Of a DNA stretch of 64,000 nt, positions 8,862 through 18,056 are shown piece after piece. The translations under genes were made by a program, and so were the position numbers. Below the pieces are notes generated by a model. It had not been told where the DNA came from. It ran no database searches and worked only from the letters and a program-made list of their open reading frames with translations. Source of the DNA: Desulfatirhabdium butyrativorans DSM 18734 (GTDB lineage: Bacteria > Desulfobacterota > Desulfobacteria > Desulfobacterales > Desulfatirhabdiaceae); the NCBI RefSeq assembly GCF_000429925.1, contig NZ_AUCU01000004.1, positions 244,224-308,223 of the forward strand. Direction: 5' to 3'. Numbering within the stretch: position 1 is the stretch's first letter; each line of letters begins with the position of its first letter.

Positions 8862-9650
8862 TCAGCCTTCGATGGCGCCCGAGCGCTGCAAATGCCTTCT
8901 GAGGCATTCGACACAATCGGCATCCCATTTGCTTCCTGCATGACGTTGCAGAATATCGAGCGCGGCGTTTGGCGTAAATGCCTGCTGATAAGGCCGCTCG
9001 GTGGTCATGGCGTCAAATGAATCGGCCACCGCGATGATTTTGGCGCCCAAAGGAATGTCCGCATCTTTCAGGCGGCGAGGGTAGCCTTTGCCATCTGGCC
9101 GTTCGTGGTGGGCGTGCACATATTCGAGGGCAGGGCCCAGAAAATCCAGATCTTTCAGGATTTCAGCGCCGACAGCCGGATGCATGGTAATCTGTTTGAC
9201 CACTTCCGGCGGATTTTTGCCGGGGTGCGGCTGAAAGAGCAGATCGGGAAAACCGATCTTGCCGATATCGTGCAGCAACCCTCCCAGACGGATGTATTCG
9301 ATATCCTGCTTCTCGAGGCCCATTTCCATGGCGATCTGTTCGGCCAGGTTGGCGACCCGTTCCGTATGCCCCTTCGTATAAGTGTCTCTGGCAGCCAGCG
9401 CGTTGGCCATGGTGGAAATCGTCTGGATGGTGTTGAGACGAATCTTTTCGTTCAGCGCTTTCAGCTCCGAAATGAGCATTTCCAGATGAAATTCCCTCGC
9501 CTCCACCCGGACCATCATCATGCCCATGGCCTCTGCAATCGTTCGAACCGGCTCCGGCACATCGGGGCCTGTCAGGGGCATGATGTCGTTCGAATAGTTT
9601 CCGGCTGCCACATCCTGGATGATGCTCAAGAGTTTTTTCAGTTCCGTCAC
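8862..9650 (-). CDS. HD-GYP domain protein (probable cyclic-di-GMP phosphodiesterase)
   Basis: A 262-residue protein with a complete HD-GYP output domain: GGLLHDIGKIGFPD (HD), HPAVGAEIL, HAHHERPDGKGYPR (the GYP segment) and AVADSFDAM. The N-terminal 80 residues read as a short helical linker without a recognisable sensor. Such enzymes hydrolyse cyclic-di-GMP to pGpG or GMP using a bi- or trinuclear metal site, lowering the messenger that favours sessile growth. The gene is monocistronic on the minus strand. The metal ligands look intact, so catalytic activity is plausible. Confidence 0.88.
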   Translation of the reverse strand: MTELKKLLSIIQDVAAGNYSNDIMPLTGPDVPEPVRTIAEAMGMMMVRVEAREFHLEMLISELKALNEKIRLNTIQTISTMANALAARDTYTKGHTERVANLAEQIAMEMGLEKQDIEYIRLGGLLHDIGKIGFPDLLFQPHPGKNPPEVVKQITMHPAVGAEILKDLDFLGPALEYVHAHHERPDGKGYPRRLKDADIPLGAKIIAVADSFDAMTTERPYQQAFTPNAALDILQRHAGSKWDADCVECLRRHLQRSGAIEG

Positions 9651-10383
9651 TGCTGTTTCTCCTTGTCAATTTTTTTCAGCCATACAGCCCTTTCCGGTCG
9701 ATTTCACATGCAGGGCGTATTGCTGGACGATGTTTGGAATGTCTCGCATGCGTCCATAGCAATAATTGGGATCCTGTTGCAACCCGTTTTCCGGCATGGC
9801 TCCTTTTGGGAGCATGGCGCAATGTACCGTTCGCCTGAACGGAAACGCCATATTTCTCCCGCAAAGCCCCATTGCCGGACTGCCGGCGCAGACCGGCCTT
9901 GAACCAAAGGATTCCGTTCAGACAATCGCTCATTTTCAAATCAATGACATTGGACGAATTCTTTTCATGACGCTCGATGATACAACAGAAACGGGTATCG
10001 GTATAAGCGGAATGGCAAAGAGGCAAACGGGCGCGGATTTTCGCTTGTTTGACATAGGGAAGTGGCTTACCATAAAGGATATCCAATGCCCTTTCAGGGA
10101 TATCCGATTTCAAATCGTTTGTCCATGATATCCAAAAATGGACTGATTGAGAAAAATCCTTTTGAACAATCCCTGCTATGTCGATCAGAAATGATTTTGT
10201 ACGATGATGACCATTTCTTTCAGATTTCTGTTCTGAATCGATCGAAAATGATAACATCAGATGCCGTATCTTGCAGGTTCTTCAGTTAGGCGAGTGATCA
10301 TTATTTTCGCATGGGTTAGATGGGATGACCATCCTGAATTCCAACACATTGTACGCGGATCGACACCAATGAAATTTTCCCGT
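9651..10383. other. Intergenic region with one short R1 copy
   Basis: No convincing gene lies between the HD-GYP gene and the divergent sigma-54 activator. A 94-bp R1 copy (CGCCTGAACGG ... CCGTTCAGAC) sits at about 9831-9924. From about 10080 the sequence becomes AT-richer towards the activator gene, which marks the left edge of the accessory region. Reading frames here have no ribosome-binding site and no family resemblance. Confidence 0.6.
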
Positions 10384-11853
10384 ATGAAAATCCTGCTTTC
10401 CTTTATCGGAAACAACGACTGCTATCCTTTTGAAAGCCCGGGAGCTATCCTGTCGATTCTTCAACAGCGTCAATTCGATCGCCTCTATCTGCTGATCAAT
10501 AGCGAAAAATACCTTAAACCCGCAAGCGATATCATCCAATACTGCACACAGCATTATCCCCGCATGGCTGTGGAAATTCAGCAATCCATGTCGGAGAACC
10601 CCGCCGATTACAATACCGTTTATCCGGCAATGTATCAGGCCGTTAAAAATATTCTTTTCAAAACTGGAAATGCCGAATACTGGATTTCTCTGACATCCGG
10701 AACACCGGTCATGCATGCATGCTGGATTTTTCTGCAGCAGGGAGGAGTCATTGATGCCAGGCTGATCCAGGTTTCCCGGAATGCGGAAATATCTGATGTC
10801 ACATTTGAGCTGGATGATTTTCCGGAGATTCGTCAGACTGAAGCCATCAAGGCGGAAATAACCCGGCTGTCCCGTGAAAACAAGGACTTGAGGCGAATCG
10901 CCGGCCTGACAGAGAATGGCATTATCGGGCAATGCCCTTCCATTATAACAATCAGGGAACAGATTGAGCGGTTTGCGGACACAAACATCCCCATCTTCAT
11001 TTCTGGTGAAAGTGGAACCGGGAAAGAGCTGGTGGCGGAAGCGATTCATTTCAGGAGCTCCAGAAAGGATAAGCCATTCATTCCGGTCAACTGCGGTGCC
11101 ATACCATCGGAATTGTTTGAAAGCGAATTTTTCGGTCACAAGAAGGGGGCGTTTACCGGCGCAATCAGCGACAGACAAGGGATATTCAAACAGGCCAATG
11201 GGGGAACCGTATTTCTGGATGAAATTGCGGATTTGCTGCCTGCATTTCAGGTCAAACTCCTGCGGTTTGTGGACTCCGGCAAATTTGCACCTGTAGGCGG
11301 GAATTCCGAGACATCGGATGTCCGGATCGTTTCAGCCACGCATAAGGATATCCGGGACATGGTACGGGCCGGTACATTCAGGGAAGATCTGTTCTATCGG
11401 CTCGTTCACACCGAGCTCCATCTTCCCCCTTTGCGCTCCCGCGGAAACGATATCATTCTTATTGCCCAGCATCTGACAAACAACCTGAATCTGAAGTATG
11501 GCAACAGAAAGAGACTGTCCAGCGACGCTGTTGACCGTATTCTGAAGTCATCCTGGCCCGGCAATATTCGGCAAATGAAAAATGTTCTGGAGACAGCATA
11601 TGTGCTTTCCGACGATACCATTGCGGCGGAACATCTCCATATCATGGATGTTCATACCTCGTGTTCACAGATTGAGATCCCGGACGCCGGAATTGACCTC
11701 GAAAACGACATCATGCCCCGATATTACGATGTCGCCCTGAAAAAGACCGGGGGCAATGCAGAGAAAGCGGCCAGACTTCTTGGCTTGAAGCCTCATACGT
11801 TCCGAGCCAGGCTGAAGGCCTTAAAAAGTAAATCTTTTGATCCAACATCGTAA
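10384..11853 (+). CDS. Sigma-54-dependent activator with N-terminal CARF/RtcR-like sensor domain
   Basis: About 489 residues. The first 150 read as a Rossmann-type ligand-binding domain of the CARF/RtcR kind: an opening strand MKILLSFIGNND, a strand DRLYLLINS, and the diagnostic-looking loop ISLTSGTPVMHACWIFL. A coiled linker leads to a full AAA+ domain with Walker A GESGTGKE, the sigma-54 contact loop GAFTGA, Walker B TVFLDEIADL and the arginine-finger segment FREDLFYRL. The C-terminal helix-turn-helix is EKAARLLGLKPHTFRARLKAL. RtcR uses a CARF domain to sense RNA-damage products and switch on RNA repair. ATG 10369 is an alternative start. The likely targets are the genes directly downstream. 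Confidence 0.82.
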   Translation: MKILLSFIGNNDCYPFESPGAILSILQQRQFDRLYLLINSEKYLKPASDIIQYCTQHYPRMAVEIQQSMSENPADYNTVYPAMYQAVKNILFKTGNAEYWISLTSGTPVMHACWIFLQQGGVIDARLIQVSRNAEISDVTFELDDFPEIRQTEAIKAEITRLSRENKDLRRIAGLTENGIIGQCPSIITIREQIERFADTNIPIFISGESGTGKELVAEAIHFRSSRKDKPFIPVNCGAIPSELFESEFFGHKKGAFTGAISDRQGIFKQANGGTVFLDEIADLLPAFQVKLLRFVDSGKFAPVGGNSETSDVRIVSATHKDIRDMVRAGTFREDLFYRLVHTELHLPPLRSRGNDIILIAQHLTNNLNLKYGNRKRLSSDAVDRILKSSWPGNIRQMKNVLETAYVLSDDTIAAEHLHIMDVHTSCSQIEIPDAGIDLENDIMPRYYDVALKKTGGNAEKAARLLGLKPHTFRARLKALKSKSFDPTS

Positions 11854-12014
11854 AAACCTTTACTCTGATCATCAGAACGGAACCTTGTCTTGGCATAACC
11901 CAATGGAATTATATGAAAGAACGAGATTGCAAAGAGAGTGGCACACTTTGTGCTTATCCCTCTCTCCAAACAGACCACAGTTTCTCATTCATTACATTGC
12001 GAAGGGGCGCCAAA

Positions 12015-13700
12015 ATGATTCCGTTTTCGATTGACGATATTTTGATATGGATAAAAGGGAAAAAGGAAGCCGACATCGACGAAATGGATAGGGCTTTTCT
12101 TCGAACAGTTCTTAAAAGAGACAAGGAAGCCTATCAAACGTGCATAGAGCTATGCACCCTTCAACTCGATTCAAACCCCGACAACCTGAAGGCCTTGAAA
12201 TATCGGGCGGCAGCGTATTTTCGTACAGATAGATTGGATGAAGCAATCCTGGACTTTCATCGGGTTGTGGAACTGGACCCACAAGACCTGGATATCTATC
12301 TGGAACGCGCCCGGTATTATCAGCGGAGGGAAAAATACTCGGAAGCAATTGCAGATTATTCAAGAGTTATCGAATTGTGCAAGGGGGATCGACCTGAATA
12401 CCACACGTTTCGAGCTCAGTGCTATGCGGAATTGAATCAATGGGATGATGCTTTGAAAGATTACAACTGTTCTATCGAGATAAAACCCAGCGCTGAAGCA
12501 TATTTCGGCAGGGGCCAATTATATTCGGCATCCGAACCCATGAAAGCAATCGATAACTTCACGAAAGCAATCGAAATGAATCCTGATGATGAGAAGGCTT
12601 ATCGGTTACGAGGCGAATTATTTGAAAAACAAGAGCAATATGGTCTTGCCGAATATGATTACAATAAATCCATAGAAATTGATCCTGAAAATGGTGATGC
12701 TTATGTTCAGCGTGCAGATTTGTATCACTATAAATTGTCAAAGTTTGAATCTGCAATATCTGATTACTATAAAGCGATACGTCATTCTTTTACTCGTAGC
12801 TGGACTTCAAATGATCTGTACGAGGAGATCATTGAGGCTTCTAAGAAATTAACCCAACATCAGGCAGAGCTGGAAAACCAACTCAAAGAGGAAAAAATCC
12901 GGGAAGAGGAGCGAAAAAAAATCATCGCAGATCTGTCCCACTCCATCAAGAATCTGATCAGTACGGTCATCGATCCCCTGGAAAACCTGAAGCAGGAGGC
13001 TACCGTAAGGCCCCAGGTGATTGAAAATGCCCTTCGGGGAGCCAACCTGATCCGTGAAATCGTCAATGCCGTTAACCTCTCTTTCAAGGGATCGATTGAA
13101 GATTTCCGTTATGATGCCGTGCACAACACCGATTCCGACAGCCAGAATGTAAAGGCCATCATTACCGCAGCTCTGAAGCATTCTGTGGGCAACATGTTTG
13201 ACGGAAAATATTTTGGCACTTTTTCGCGAAAGTATTTTCCAGAAAAACCTCTCTATCTGGCGGCAAAGACGGAATGGTCTTCCCTGTCCCAATCCTTTGA
13301 TATCAATGACCTTCTGCCCTTTCTGGAAAAATATTTTTTTAAAACCGATTTTGATCTGAATCATGCGGAGCAATTCATCATCGGCAATCAAAAGGGGTCC
13401 ATCATCAAGCTGATGATCCTGTTCCAGGAAATGATCCTGAATGCCGTAAAATACAGCGCCTTCATTGGCAGAGAAAACCGCTCCCTGAAAATTCATTTTG
13501 AGGCATCCGAAACCTTTATCTCGATTCTGGTGGAAAACCCCTTCGATAGACAGATAAAAGTCAAAACATCAGGAATCGGTCATGTCATCATCGAAAATTT
13601 TGCCCAATTGCTGAATACCACCCCAGTAGTCAAAAATGATGAGGAAATTTATTCCATCCAAATCCGGTTTCAAAATATCTGGAAGGAGGCTGATCAATGA
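12015..13700 (+). CDS. TPR protein with degenerate histidine-kinase-like ATPase domain
   Basis: About 561 residues. Residues 30-270 form six or seven TPR units (DEAILDFHRVVELDPQDLD and similar). A coiled coil with EEKIREEERKKII leads to a DHp-like helix IADLSHSIKNLISTVIDPL that carries a histidine in the expected H-box position. The C-terminal part resembles a HATPase domain, with the N-box-like EMILNAVKYSAF and a reduced G-box around KTSGIGHVII; the usual glycine loops are poor. I chose ATG 12015 because upstream codons look non-coding, but a start at 11913 is possible. The stop overlaps the next gene's ATG, and the pair reads as an unorthodox two-component system. Confidence 0.75.
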   Translation: MIPFSIDDILIWIKGKKEADIDEMDRAFLRTVLKRDKEAYQTCIELCTLQLDSNPDNLKALKYRAAAYFRTDRLDEAILDFHRVVELDPQDLDIYLERARYYQRREKYSEAIADYSRVIELCKGDRPEYHTFRAQCYAELNQWDDALKDYNCSIEIKPSAEAYFGRGQLYSASEPMKAIDNFTKAIEMNPDDEKAYRLRGELFEKQEQYGLAEYDYNKSIEIDPENGDAYVQRADLYHYKLSKFESAISDYYKAIRHSFTRSWTSNDLYEEIIEASKKLTQHQAELENQLKEEKIREEERKKIIADLSHSIKNLISTVIDPLENLKQEATVRPQVIENALRGANLIREIVNAVNLSFKGSIEDFRYDAVHNTDSDSQNVKAIITAALKHSVGNMFDGKYFGTFSRKYFPEKPLYLAAKTEWSSLSQSFDINDLLPFLEKYFFKTDFDLNHAEQFIIGNQKGSIIKLMILFQEMILNAVKYSAFIGRENRSLKIHFEASETFISILVENPFDRQIKVKTSGIGHVIIENFAQLLNTTPVVKNDEEIYSIQIRFQNIWKEADQ

Positions 13701-14698
13701 GAATTCTGTTTGTGGAGGACGAGCTTTCCAAAAACATCCCCCGGGTGATCCGCCTATTCCGGAAATACCTGGGGGAACAGCAGATTAAAAGACTTCAGGA
13801 AATGGAAAGCGATGACAGCGGCTATGGCATCGATCCGGATCAAATCAAGGCCATCATTGAAGAAACAAACCTGATCGAAGTCGAATACCGATTTCCGGAA
13901 GCCCTGAAGAAGGTGATCCATCAGCACCAGGAGTACTCCCTTTTTATCATCGACAGAAATCTGGTTGAGGCCAGATATGATTTCGAGGAAATCAGCAAAA
14001 TCGATTCCAGCTACACAGAAAGCCAGTACCAACAGTATTCCGATCGGGAAGGCGACTATCTTCTCTATAAACTGGCGTTTTTGAATGTGCCGGTCAGTGA
14101 AAGATTTTATTATCTGACTGCATACTCGGGCCAGGACGAAATCCGGGGGCAGCCAGACATCGAATCCCTGATTGAACACTTTGGCGATTTCAAACAGAAG
14201 AACTTCATCGAAAAAGGCAACGAAGCCGATTTGAAAAAGCTGATCAGCCGGATCGAAAACAACCCGCTTCTATCTCTGCTGTATGACAACCGGATCTACC
14301 TAAAATTGCTGAGGAATCATATCGATGATGATATGGCTGGACGTTTCATAAAGGTGCTTCGGGAAAAAGACGAGGCAATCCGAATCGGGGACAGCCTGAA
14401 GGATATTCGTATCATCTATGATGATCTTCTCCGGAAATTTTCTGACAGAAGGCCGGAAATAAAAGGCAAACCTGGCAAAGACATCATCAAGTGGCTGGCA
14501 GACAATGGCCAACTCAACAGCATCATCCGTAATTTTGCATACAGCATTTATGGTATCAGCAGCGACTTCGGGGGCCATGACAGCAGGGACAAAAGAAGCA
14601 TTTACAGCCCCACAACCGATACCGTGAATGCGCTGGTTCATGCATTGAAGGACATGATTCTATGGCTTGATCAAAAAATCAGCACCCACGGTCAATAA
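13697..14698 (+). CDS. Receiver-like protein with C-terminal Abi_C-like tail
   Basis: A 333-residue protein. It starts MRILFVEDELSKNIPR like a response-regulator receiver with the acidic pair, and has a second strand YSLFIIDRNL carrying the aspartate expected at the phospho-acceptor position. The spacing between the two is longer than in standard receivers (about 70 residues). The C-terminal 60 residues (FAYSIYGISSDFGGHDS, then TVNALVHALKDMILWLDQ) recall the end of Abi_C-type domains, which have a conserved R/Y-G-GH pattern followed by a helix. It is translationally coupled to the kinase-like gene. Function is inferred only: signal receiver with an unknown effector. Confidence 0.68.
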   Translation: MRILFVEDELSKNIPRVIRLFRKYLGEQQIKRLQEMESDDSGYGIDPDQIKAIIEETNLIEVEYRFPEALKKVIHQHQEYSLFIIDRNLVEARYDFEEISKIDSSYTESQYQQYSDREGDYLLYKLAFLNVPVSERFYYLTAYSGQDEIRGQPDIESLIEHFGDFKQKNFIEKGNEADLKKLISRIENNPLLSLLYDNRIYLKLLRNHIDDDMAGRFIKVLREKDEAIRIGDSLKDIRIIYDDLLRKFSDRRPEIKGKPGKDIIKWLADNGQLNSIIRNFAYSIYGISSDFGGHDSRDKRSIYSPTTDTVNALVHALKDMILWLDQKISTHGQ

Positions 14699-14757
14699 AT
14701 GGCATACGGCAAGGAAGCCATTATTCATCGTAGCCCATCCCAAAAGCAGGAGGCGTC

Positions 14758-15756
14758 ATGGAAACCATTCTGACCAGGTACTTCAACGACATCATTCGAA
14801 TGGGCGACCTGAGCATTCATCAGGATCTGGCTATTGTGCCGCTGTATGGCGAGGCAGCAGGCGGCCCGGAATACATCACCCTGAAGACCGCCCTTGCCAG
14901 TGGATTGACCATTACAGAGGTCAACGAGGGCGGGAGCGTGCCGGAACTGAAGGTAACCAATCTGACCGGCAAGCATGTGTTGATCATCGATGGCGAAGAA
15001 GTGGCCGGAGCCAAACAGAACCGGGTGCTGAACACCAGCATTCTGATTGCCGCCGGAGCCAGCCTGGTGATTCCCGTATCCTGCACCGAGCATGGGCGAT
15101 GGGGGTACCGGTCTGATCGATTCGAGGATTCCGATGTATGCATGTCACCTTCTCTTCGCAGCCGGAAGAATCTCTCAGTATCACATTCTCTGCAATCATC
15201 CGGAAGATACAGGGCTGATCAGGGGGTTGTCTGGGAGGGTATTGCGGAGCTGCATCACCGTCACGGAACTCATTCCGGGACCGGAGCTATGAAAGATGCC
15301 TATGAAAGAAAACGACGGTCCAATGAAGACTATCAACAGGCTTTTCCCTGCCTGGAAGGTCAATGCGGCATGGTGGTATTGATCCGGGGTCGCGTAGTCG
15401 GTCTGGAAATGGTCTCCCGTCCCGAAATATACCGGCAGTTGCACGATAAATTGATCAACAGCTATGCCATGGATATTCCCATGTCCCGTCCCGGACAAAG
15501 CGGCCCGGCAATGATCAAGGTGGAAAAAATCCTGGAGCGGATCCGAGAGGCAAAAGAGGAGCGTTTTCCGTCTGTCGGCGTGGGAGAGGACCGTCGCTAT
15601 ACCGCAAGGGAACTGATGGGCTCGGCCCTGGTGGTTGATGACTGGATTGTGCATCTGGCGTTTTTTCGGACCGATCACAGCGGGCATGCACACGTTACGG
15701 CAGACCGAATGGCATCATTGGGACGACGGCGGGCATTTCACACCAGAAATTTCTGA
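14758..15756 (+). CDS. ARPP-1 family domain protein
   Basis: A 332-residue protein with AGGAGG four bases before ATG. It carries the hallmarks of the ARPP-1 (DUF6569) family: HQDLAIVPLYG, EVNEGGSVPELKVTN, the loop IDGEEVAGAKQNRVLNTS, VIPVSCTEHGRWGY, RADQGVVWEGI and an end segment LVVDDWIVHLAFFR. The family name comes from genomic association with ADP-ribosylglycohydrolase and rhodanese-phosphatase proteins; its biochemical activity is not established as far as I know. Here it follows the CARF-like activator, kinase-like and receiver-like genes in the same orientation, which points to a role in the response they control. It appears full length. Confidence 0.82.
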   Translation: METILTRYFNDIIRMGDLSIHQDLAIVPLYGEAAGGPEYITLKTALASGLTITEVNEGGSVPELKVTNLTGKHVLIIDGEEVAGAKQNRVLNTSILIAAGASLVIPVSCTEHGRWGYRSDRFEDSDVCMSPSLRSRKNLSVSHSLQSSGRYRADQGVVWEGIAELHHRHGTHSGTGAMKDAYERKRRSNEDYQQAFPCLEGQCGMVVLIRGRVVGLEMVSRPEIYRQLHDKLINSYAMDIPMSRPGQSGPAMIKVEKILERIREAKEERFPSVGVGEDRRYTARELMGSALVVDDWIVHLAFFRTDHSGHAHVTADRMASLGRRRAFHTRNF

Positions 15757-16014
15757 AAAGGGGTTGGTGTATCGTGCTGGCAGCACCATCAACCGGGTGT
15801 CGAACTCGATTGACAGAGTCCAATAATCCTGCTTTAACCGTTTGTGAATCGGGGATATCAGACGATGAAAACGATTTGTAAATCCCAATTCAGAATTGAT
15901 GAGATCATTTCATCCGTTCATCAGTAAAGATGTTTCGTTGGGGTTGAATGGAAAAGACTGACTCAGGATTTATCGTCATATCCAATCCATGGCCAATGAT
16001 AATCAGGAGAGAAA
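15757..16014. other. Intergenic spacer
   Basis: A 258-bp AT-rich spacer between the ARPP-1 gene and the toxin-antitoxin operon. A small GTGCTGGCAGCAC palindrome lies at about 15773-15785 and may form a weak terminator. I see no further gene. Confidence 0.5.
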
Positions 16015-16194
16015 ATGCAGACACTCAAAGAAGAGGCCATTCAAGCGATTTCAAGCATCCCGGAGCCCGTGGATATCGATGACATCATGTATCGCTTTTA
16101 TGTTCTGGACAAAATCAGAAAAGGTAGGGAAGCCGCTGAAAAAGGAGACTCGATTACCATTGATGCCTTGAAAGAGGAAATGGAAAAATGGTGA
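16015..16194 (+). CDS. Antitoxin of ParE/RelE-type toxin-antitoxin pair
   Basis: A 59-residue protein preceded by AGGAGA and overlapping the toxin start (ATGGTGA). It has the typical size and composition of the antitoxins that precede RelE/ParE toxins: a helical N-terminus (MQTLKEEAIQAISSIP), DDIMYRFYVLDKIRKGREAA, and a tail ITIDALKEEMEKW. Such antitoxins bind and cover the toxin and usually repress their own promoter. The assignment rests on length, overlap and position. Confidence 0.8.
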   Translation: MQTLKEEAIQAISSIPEPVDIDDIMYRFYVLDKIRKGREAAEKGDSITIDALKEEMEKW

Positions 16195-16481
16195 GGTGGA
16201 CGTCTCCAGCCAAAAATGACTTGAAAAAAATTTACGACTACATTGCTTCAGATACCAAATATTATGCGAAAAAGGTTGTCCAGGATATCGTGGAGACAAC
16301 ACAAAAATTAAATGACTTTCCTGAAATCGGTCGAATGATTCCAGAATTTAATGACAATAAAATCAGGGAATTAATCATCTATTCATACCGGCTTGTTTAT
16401 GAGGTGAAAAACGGAGATGTCGATATCCTGGCGATCGTCCATGGAAAGCGGGATTTTTTCAGTGTATGTCATCCTGTATAA
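16188..16481 (+). CDS. ParE/RelE-family toxin
   Basis: A 97-residue protein of the RelE/ParE superfamily: an N-terminal W-x-x-x-A-x-x-D-L-x-x-I-Y-D-Y-I helix (residues 4-19), the hairpin FPEIGRMIPEF, a core strand RELIIYSYRLVYEV, and the C-terminal strand VDILAIVHGKRDF. The arginine-rich core and terminal HGKRDF are typical of ParE gyrase poisons, while RelE mRNA interferases look similar, so the target is uncertain. It overlaps its antitoxin by seven bases. Toxin-antitoxin pairs are common in mobile or defence-related regions such as this one. Confidence 0.88.
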   Translation: MVRWTSPAKNDLKKIYDYIASDTKYYAKKVVQDIVETTQKLNDFPEIGRMIPEFNDNKIRELIIYSYRLVYEVKNGDVDILAIVHGKRDFFSVCHPV

Positions 16482-16855
16482 CCTTTTCTGGCTTACCAGT
16501 TTTGATCATCCTTGCATCGAAAAATGCTGAACAATTTATTCGATTACGGATAGGTGATGAAATACATGGGATTGAAAAATACCGTTCTGTTTACTACCAA
16601 CCAGGTATCGTGCGAAATACGCTATGCCATCTCAAAATCTGTACATGAATGGCGAATCCAAATCTAAATGGATTATCAATATGAATCAGCACATTCGCTT
16701 GCAACACACACCATCTTCGAGAACTTCAAAGAGCCTTTGAGCAGGATGAGCAACAGTGGGCACCGAAAATGTCTGATCTGTTTATCGAAATCCATCAGGC
16801 AACCGAGTCGGCCGGAGGCCGACTGAACGAGATGGAATCCGAATGGAGGCTTGGA
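16482..16855. other. Intergenic region without a clear gene
   Basis: About 370 bp of AT-rich sequence following the toxin. Short open frames exist but none has a good ribosome-binding site or a recognisable motif. DUF2442 genes are often preceded by a DUF4160 gene; I looked for one here and did not find it. Confidence 0.5.
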
Positions 16856-17128
16856 ATGAGTACTTTGGAACCTAAGGCCGATGAACGCATTGTTAATGTA
16901 TGTTTTACGGATGATACCATCTGTGTCGATCTTCTTGACGGGCGCACCATCATCGCACCCTTGGCATGGTATCCGCGACTGTTGCATGCAACACCTGCCC
17001 AACGGACAAATTGGCAACTTGGAGGGGCGGGATATGGGATTTACTGGCCGGATATTGATGAGGATCTGAGCGTGAGAGGCCTGCTACAGGGCGCCCCTGC
17101 CTCCCGTTTAGTGGCCGTTGCTGCATAA
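16856..17128 (+). CDS. DUF2442 family protein
   Basis: A 90-residue protein from ATG 16856, which has GGAGG six bases upstream. The pattern FTDDTICVDLLDGRTIIAPL, followed by AWYPRLLHATPAQR, NWQLGGAGYGIYWPDIDEDL and a final SVRGLLQG, is the DUF2442 signature. Members are usually encoded beside DUF4160 and resemble small toxin-antitoxin-like modules; the function is unproven. Earlier in-frame ATGs (16769, 16832) would add non-conserved residues. No partner gene is visible, so this may be an orphan or a relic. Confidence 0.8.
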   Translation: MSTLEPKADERIVNVCFTDDTICVDLLDGRTIIAPLAWYPRLLHATPAQRTNWQLGGAGYGIYWPDIDEDLSVRGLLQGAPASRLVAVAA

Positions 17129-17771
17129 AATTCAAGTCAAAGGTACCGGGATATCGGTGAGGCTGGCGACAACGTGGAGCACCGGAACGCGGGTAAGTTC
17201 GTGAAGCAAATCTTCAACAGGTTGAATTCATAGGCTTGGTCAGTTTGAGACAGACGTCTTGAAAAACTGTTGACAATCCCCGACCGAGAACGAAGCCAAA
17301 TATGTATTCAGCCATTTTTGATGGAACCGCAATCGGTTGTCATCATTTCATCCGGTATTGTTCTTCCAGTTGGGAAATAGGAGAAAAACCCTCGCTTTTA
17401 GACGAAGATTTTAGTAAGCTTGTAACAAAAAACATGATCTGAAATACATCGCTCGATATTGGGTGGCCGAGTTTTCCCGCTGCAAAGCCACACTGACCGA
17501 CTGCAGGTAAGGTGCTACACCAGGGCACGGGCTTCTGTTCAGACAGTACAATATGATCAATCGATGGTCTTGTAAGAATCAGAAAAACCGTATCGTGAAG
17601 CAGCATGTTGACAGGCAAGGAAACCCAAGATCGAGGAGTGGCGTGTAGATCGTGTACGCCGAAACGAAGCGGGACGCAGCGCAATCCATGGCGTCGAACA
17701 CGGGGTATTCGGAGCTTTTGGAGGCCAGTCCAGAGGATCCGGATAGGCTTTTTCTATCTTTATAAAATGAC
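17129..17771. other. Gene-poor region with R1 remnant
   Basis: I see no supported gene here. The stretch 17475-17545 resembles the right half of R1 (CCCGCTGCAAAGCC ... CTGTTCAGAC), which makes reading frames across it unreliable. The segment 17150-17230 has a short open frame but no family resemblance. This is the right edge of the accessory region next to a tRNA gene, a common boundary for integrated elements, though I found no attachment-site duplication. Confidence 0.5.
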
Positions 17772-17848
<77 letters not shown>

Positions 17849-18056
17849 AATTGTGAAAAGCGGCGTTTTTTTACCACAGGCCTTGGGGGAAGTAAACAGA
17901 AAACCGATCTTGCCGGGATAATGGCAGATTGTTCACAATCCTGGAGCGAAGCGGAAGTGTCGGCGTATCGTTGCACATCAAAGGCCGCGATGATGTTTTC
18001 GCCTCATCCATGAAAGGAAAAGCCTGCTTCTTCGCAATCTCGGGTGAGGGAAATGC

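Noticed and set aside
9676..10257. Minus-strand open frame of 193 codons between the HD-GYP and CARF-like genes
   Set aside because: It runs across an R1 copy, shows no motif, and has no convincing start signal.
11889..11906. TTGGCATAACCCAATGG as a sigma-54 promoter before the TPR/kinase gene
   Set aside because: The -24 half is good, but no GC or GA is at the required -12 spacing.
10384..17128. CRISPR-Cas locus suggested by the CARF-like domain
   Set aside because: No array of regular direct repeats and no Cas gene is present; the tandem repeats in the window are hexamers, heptamers or coding repeats.
17343..17684. Minus-strand frame of 113 codons near the tRNA
   Set aside because: It crosses an R1 remnant and shows no family resemblance.
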